Positions 30,380 to 33,892 of a stretch of 33,892 nt of DNA are shown here, piece by piece. Under the pieces are notes generated by a model that did not search any database, was not told the origin of the DNA, and saw only the letters and a list, made by a program, of their open reading frames with translations. The translations under genes were made by a program, and so were the position numbers. The stretch covers positions 143,243-177,134 of the forward strand of contig BFEA01000636.1 of NCBI GenBank assembly GCA_003427395.1, written 5' to 3'. Source of the DNA: Chara braunii. Its lineage: Eukaryota; Streptophyta; Charophyceae; Charales; Characeae. Every line of letters begins with the position of its first letter. The first letter of the stretch is position 1.

Positions 30380-31393
30380 TTTTTTTTTTTTTTTTTTTTT
30401 TNTTTTTTTTTTTTTTTAAGTCCACCGGTGTTAGTGATGCTGATAAGAGCAGACACCACTAACACCTAGGGAGAGGCTCCATCTATTGATGGGGAGCATC
30501 ACCTGCTGGAAAACGGGTCCAGAGTCCCATATACAGCCAATGGTACTGTCTGAAAACAATGAAACTAGCAACTGTGAGATCCCCTCCTCTGTGCCTCTTC
30601 ACCCTCCAAAGAAGGGCGCCATCTAAAGCTGATAAGGCCTGGCACTAAGGGGTGTCGATCTATATTTACAACTTAGATCTTTTAACCCTCAACTGCACTT
30701 TTCCTCCATCCGTACCACACCACTGCATTCCTACCAGGCAGTTGGAAGGGGGAGAAAGGGGTCAGAGAATTCTTCAAAGGGTTTCAGAGGTAAATGCTGT
30801 ATCTATTTTGACCTAGCCATGGGACATCAGACAGAGACAGGCTGATTCCACCCTCCCACCCTCCCCCTTACTAGCTACCAGGTGTCGTTTCTCCCTTGCC
30901 TGATCCTTGTGTCTTGCTGCTTCCTTCTGCTAGGAATCCCCTCCTCCATACCACTGCTCCCCTACCATAGCTAGAGCTGGTGGTGGGAAAGGGTCGGGGA
31001 AGTCCGACGCAGGGCGCCAAGGGATGTCCTGATGGATATCTGTCCAGTCTTGAAAAAGAAGTTGGTAGTTCTTGCCATTTTGTCCCACAATTCCCCCCCC
31101 CCCCTTCTCCTTCCCCAACCCCCTCCCATCGAATATTTGCAATGGGCTTCCCCTAGATCCCCCCCAGCCAGTCCTTGCTGAATTGTTGGATGTGTTCTTT
31201 GATTTCTGTTTTAGTATGTAGGGTTACTAATTTTTCTTTCACTTTTTCCCATTGAATAGTAATTTCAGCTTGCACATACAGTCTAATTTCTTCCTGTAGG
31301 ATTTGGCCATCCAGTCTTACTGCCTCCATTTGAAGCCACTTTGGCAGGTTTGTCTTTGATCGTCCTAAGTCGCTTGATCTCCCTCAATGATAT
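30380..31393 (-). mobile_element. Inner 5'-truncated LINE, poly-A at 30380
   Basis: This is a minus-strand LINE copy of about 1 kb. Coding remnants read NLPKWLQMEAVRLDGQI, then VKEKLVTLHTKTEIKEH and QQFSKDWLGG (31155-31345). A long 3' untranslated part follows, with a 46-bp box (30476-30521), a 10-bp inverted repeat (30427-30436 and 30457-30466) and an A-run of 38 (30380-30417, with N at 30402). The left limit is set by poly-A. The right limit, about 31393, is inferred from where the outer LINE's ORF2 stops. No target duplication could be identified by eye. Confidence 0.7.
30427..30466 (-). repeat. LINE 3' stem-loop next to poly-A
   Basis: GGTGTTAGTG (30427-30436) pairs perfectly with CACTAACACC (30457-30466), with a 20-nt loop, ten bases from the poly-A on the minus-strand transcript. 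LINE reverse transcriptases often recognise such a 3' hairpin. Confidence 0.6.
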
Positions 31394-31870
31394 TTAACTC
31401 ACATTAAGATGCTTCTTCCACCTTTCTTCCACTGTCTCTCTTAGACTAATCCTAGGACGAAGCATACGATAGGTGGATCTAACTGACAATGTATGAAGAG
31501 AAAGAGAATATTGTCTACCTTTCCTTATTGAGTTGAACCATTTCCTATTAGTTGGATCAAAGGCCAATTGATTAATAGGTGTGTGCAGTTTAAAGGCCAC
31601 CCATTTAAAATTGTGCTTTGACACCATGATCCTAAAAACCTGATTCATAGTCACCCACTTTGTACTACCATGGTCTTTAATTATAACTGTATGGTCATGA
31701 GCTAATTCGTACGCAGAGAGTAGCCCCTCCCCATTCTCTCGAACCCCTAAGATATTACCTACATTATTTGGATGACCTGTAATGGCAACCCGATCACTCA
31801 TGAGGAGCTTAGGTCCCTTTCTTAAAATGCGGACCCAATCCAAAGGTATAAAACATACTTGCAAGCGCAC
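31394..31870 (-). pseudogene. Outer LINE ORF2 fragment before zf-RVT
   Basis: This 158-codon frame reads LLSAYELAHDHTVIIKDHGS, then LAFDPTNRKWFNSIRKGRQ and LSLHTLSVRSTYRMLRP. In plant LINEs an F-S-V-K-S-A-Y-R-L-L motif stands just before the zf-RVT domain; SVRSTYRML fits it. About 40 residues downstream that domain should show LPTN. That motif is found not next to it but beyond the inner LINE at 30310-30350; removing the inner LINE restores roughly the right spacing. The start is only the first in-frame GTG; homology may extend past 31870 or the LINE may be 5'-truncated there. Confidence 0.6.
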
Positions 31871-33000
31871 GCCGCGCGGAAGGTTCCCTATGTGCGGCGC
31901 ACACGCCCAACCGATCCCGTACGGCGCACGACGTGTGCAGGGAACGACCCGTCACCTTTCTCAGAAAAAAAAACGAGAAGGTCGGGGGTCAAAACGGTGC
32001 GTTGTGACGAACTACTTTTTGTAAAACGCTATCTTTGGCGCAAACGGGATCGGGGGTACAAAGAGGGATGGAGGATAAATTGAATGGTGGTCCCTCTTTC
32101 TTGATTCTTCAAAATTTTCTCCATGGTCCTTGGGGGAAGAGAAAGTGACGGTTATGGACCTTGGGACGGTAGGTCCGCGCCTTAGCGAGCGAGGAGGGGG
32201 AATAACTTCGGCTATGACCTTTTTCTCTTTTCTTTTCGTTTTTGTTTTTCTTTTGTTTTCAAATAAGGCGTCCGTTTTTTTGGTGAGATAATCGCGCGGG
32301 TAACTCCTTTGGAATTTTTGAATTTAGAACGAGCCTCTGCGGGCTCTCAAATTTTCTTTTTTTTGTAATTAGGACTTTAATTAGATGAGGAAATTGGATG
32401 CGCCGGAATTTCTACCCGCAACTGCACATCGCCTTTTGCCTGCGCGCATCGTCGCGCCCCCACCGTTTCCAGGGTCTGGCTCTATGTCCCTCCCCGGGCT
32501 GAGTACAGTGGGTTGGTGGACTGGCAGGCTGTCACGCAAGATTTTGGAAAGTTTTAGGAAAATTGGGAGTAAAATCACAAGCAGCCTTTGTCACACAGTC
32601 GAGAAGTCAGGGTTATCCCTCCTGCCAGCGGCGACACGGCTTAGAGTGAGGTGTTCGGTTTTATCGCCTGCACCTGACCCCGTATAAAGGTTAGACTCAA
32701 GGTCACGAGAGTCCCTATTATCTAGGAGTCCTTCAAGAAGCCTTGAGTGTAACCTCATGTGGAGTGATAAAACTTGTTATCTCATGCATAAACATTCCGT
32801 GCATTACAGGACATGCATCATAAATCAAATGACACTAAGAGGATGAAAAGACCAGAAACCAGACTGTGCAAGAGCATGACTAGAGACACGAGACTGAAGA
32901 GTAGTACACAGAGAGTGCGGGAAGCAGCCATAAAAGGGGGCTGCTGTCACTGGTAAATCATAATAATGTCATAGTACATCTCAGTGACTAGAAGATACGA
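31871..33000. other. Non-coding stretch with palindromes and TATA-like site
   Basis: A GC-rich palindrome cluster lies at 31883-31945. T-rich tracts lie at 32220-32290. A 100-codon plus-strand frame (32385-32687) shows no domain. TATAAA at 32683-32688 is a possible promoter on the plus strand. This could be an LTR of a further element, but no partner copy was found. Confidence 0.35.
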
Positions 33001-33031
33001 GCCTCAGTCAATGACGACAAGTGGTACCCCC

Positions 33032-33451
33032 TCATGAGTGGGCTCGATTGTCTGGGACTGTATCCGGTACACGTTGGTCCTCCTCGTCATTAAGAACCTG
33101 AGTGGCCATCGACTCTGGGACCACATAGCTGATGTCAAAAGATGCTGCAGGATCGATCTTGCTGATATATGCCATACATCTAGCCATCTCCTCGTCCGCA
33201 ACACTCCGAAGGTACAACTCCTCAGCGAGGGAAATGCTGCCAGTGGCACCGATCAAGATCTCGATTTGTCCCTTGCCGTAGATGTAATCATATGAAACCT
33301 CCAGAAAACGGTCTCCATAGAGAGGCTTCCGAAAAGCCTCTATGACGAAGTCTGCTCCCACCAAGTGACTGTAGCCATCCCCAAGATATGAGACTGGTCC
33401 CTTCCCCCTTGAAGGGCCGACTACCTCCTCTGACCTGGGTCCTCCTGACAT
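33032..33451 (-). CDS. Unassigned reading frame, 139 codons
   Basis: The frame has natural-looking composition (GDGYSHLVGADFVIEAFRKP, then DRFLEVSYDYIYGKGQIEIL and ATGSISLAEELYLRSVADEE) and an acidic C-terminus. I do not recognise a family. The chosen ATG is preceded, four codons up, by TAA. Just before that stop the same frame reads ALRRVAYLLARYLLEGD, which also looks coding, so this may be a mutated longer frame, or an exon with a splice acceptor (AACCCAG) just before the ATG. It is more likely a transposon or pseudogene remnant than a working host gene. Confidence 0.35.
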   Translation of the reverse strand: MSGGPRSEEVVGPSRGKGPVSYLGDGYSHLVGADFVIEAFRKPLYGDRFLEVSYDYIYGKGQIEILIGATGSISLAEELYLRSVADEEMARCMAYISKIDPAASFDISYVVPESMATQVLNDEEDQRVPDTVPDNRAHS

Positions 33452-33591
33452 GTAATGCCTGGGTTAATCACCCTCAAGCAAGTACCGTGCCAAGAGATAA
33501 GCAACCCGTCGTAGGGCTCCTTTCCGCCTGCGTCTCGCTCAAGTGACCAATGTCATAAGATGCTTTGGGCCTGCTCCAAACTCAAGCGTAC

Positions 33592-33852
33592 TCAGTCTCT
33601 ATGAGTATCCCAGTCAAAATAGTCCCCCAGGTCAACATCGCTCGCGCAGCAAGGCTCTTGGTCTGACTCGTCCATCTCTGACCTCTGTAGACAGGTGGTG
33701 ATAGGTATCCCGGATCTAGCCACCTCGCTCCTGATCCTCCTATCTTGACGCCTCTTCTCCTTGCTGCCACCTCTGCTCAGAGGTTTAGGATTACAGCCGT
33801 CAAAGTCATAGAGGGCACCACCTGGTGCAAAGGGGATATGGGGAAACACCAC
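33592..33852 (-). CDS. Unassigned reading frame, 86 codons
   Basis: This lies upstream (on the minus strand) of the 33032-33451 frame and is in a different frame. It reads FPHIPFAPGGALYDFDGCNP, then a basic stretch (SKEKRRQDRRIR) and an acidic end (EMDESDQEPCCASDVDLGDYFD). There is no known domain. After TGA the frame continues as VRLSLEQAQSIL, so the stop may be a mutation. It may belong to the same locus as its neighbour. Low certainty. Confidence 0.25.
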   Translation of the reverse strand: MVFPHIPFAPGGALYDFDGCNPKPLSRGGSKEKRRQDRRIRSEVARSGIPITTCLQRSEMDESDQEPCCASDVDLGDYFDWDTHRD

Positions 33853-33892
33853 ATGTAACCAGTGTTCCCTCCAGTAACTCTCCCTGCGGAAG

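Noticed and set aside
31340-31394. Target-site duplication for the inner LINE
   Set aside because: Compared the bases after the poly-A (GGCTTCACTTCAATGG) with the 5' edge; only a 7-base GGCTTCA match near 31333 was found, inside LINE coding sequence, which is not convincing.

Overview
The window looks like repeat-dense nuclear DNA of a land plant or streptophyte alga. The evidence is a Ty3/gypsy chromovirus with a C-terminal chromodomain, LINE fragments with poly-A tails, a decayed nuclear-type 18S rRNA fragment, long simple repeats and a minisatellite. From memory of the families, the gag style (charged coiled coil, RGG-rich tail) and the satellite content would fit a charophyte such as Chara, but nothing here proves the species. 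I found no intact host gene. Almost everything that can be identified is mobile-element debris. A few N bases (17630-17633, 30402) mark sequence ambiguity.

Left part: 1-1233 (+) is the gag C-terminal half of an element related to the one described below, ending in an RGG-rich region and a 33-nt coding minisatellite. From 1234 to about 6500 the sequence is degenerate, with short coding-like patches. From about 6510 to 9985 (+) there is a stop-riddled second Ty3/gypsy lineage in the order gag, zinc knuckle, protease, RT and RNase H, with its catalytic motifs destroyed. It ends abruptly at about 9985. From 9985 to 12030 there is unclassified, promoter-like and repeat DNA, including a 250-bp tandem duplication (10751-11250). 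A third copy of that duplication lies inverted at 18236-18547, against a decayed 18S rRNA 3' end (18032-18235).

Middle: 13500-14960 is a minisatellite of about 18 monomers, mostly alternating between about 79 and 85 bp. From 15000 to 20980 there is sequence without recognisable genes but with long simple repeats: poly-A plus AAT, CT, a 250-bp TTC/CTC tract, and a G-quadruplex-like block.

Right part: the clearest object is a complete but dead LTR retrotransposon on the minus strand (21009-29381). It has two LTRs of about 1.1 kb that begin TG and end CA, a TAAA target duplication, an initiator-Met-tRNA-type primer binding site, and gag-PR-RT-RH-IN-chromodomain. It has lost RT catalytic residues, one zinc-knuckle cysteine and part of the RT/RH connection, and it carries several stops and frameshifts. 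It sits in the 3' tail of an older LINE (minus strand). That LINE is also interrupted, inside its ORF2 C-terminal zinc-binding region, by a second 5'-truncated LINE of the same family (30380 to about 31393). The far right (31871-33892) holds a cluster of GC-rich palindromes, a TATA-like site and two unassigned minus-strand reading frames.

The genes do not form a working pathway. The window is best read as layers of transposon insertion followed by decay.
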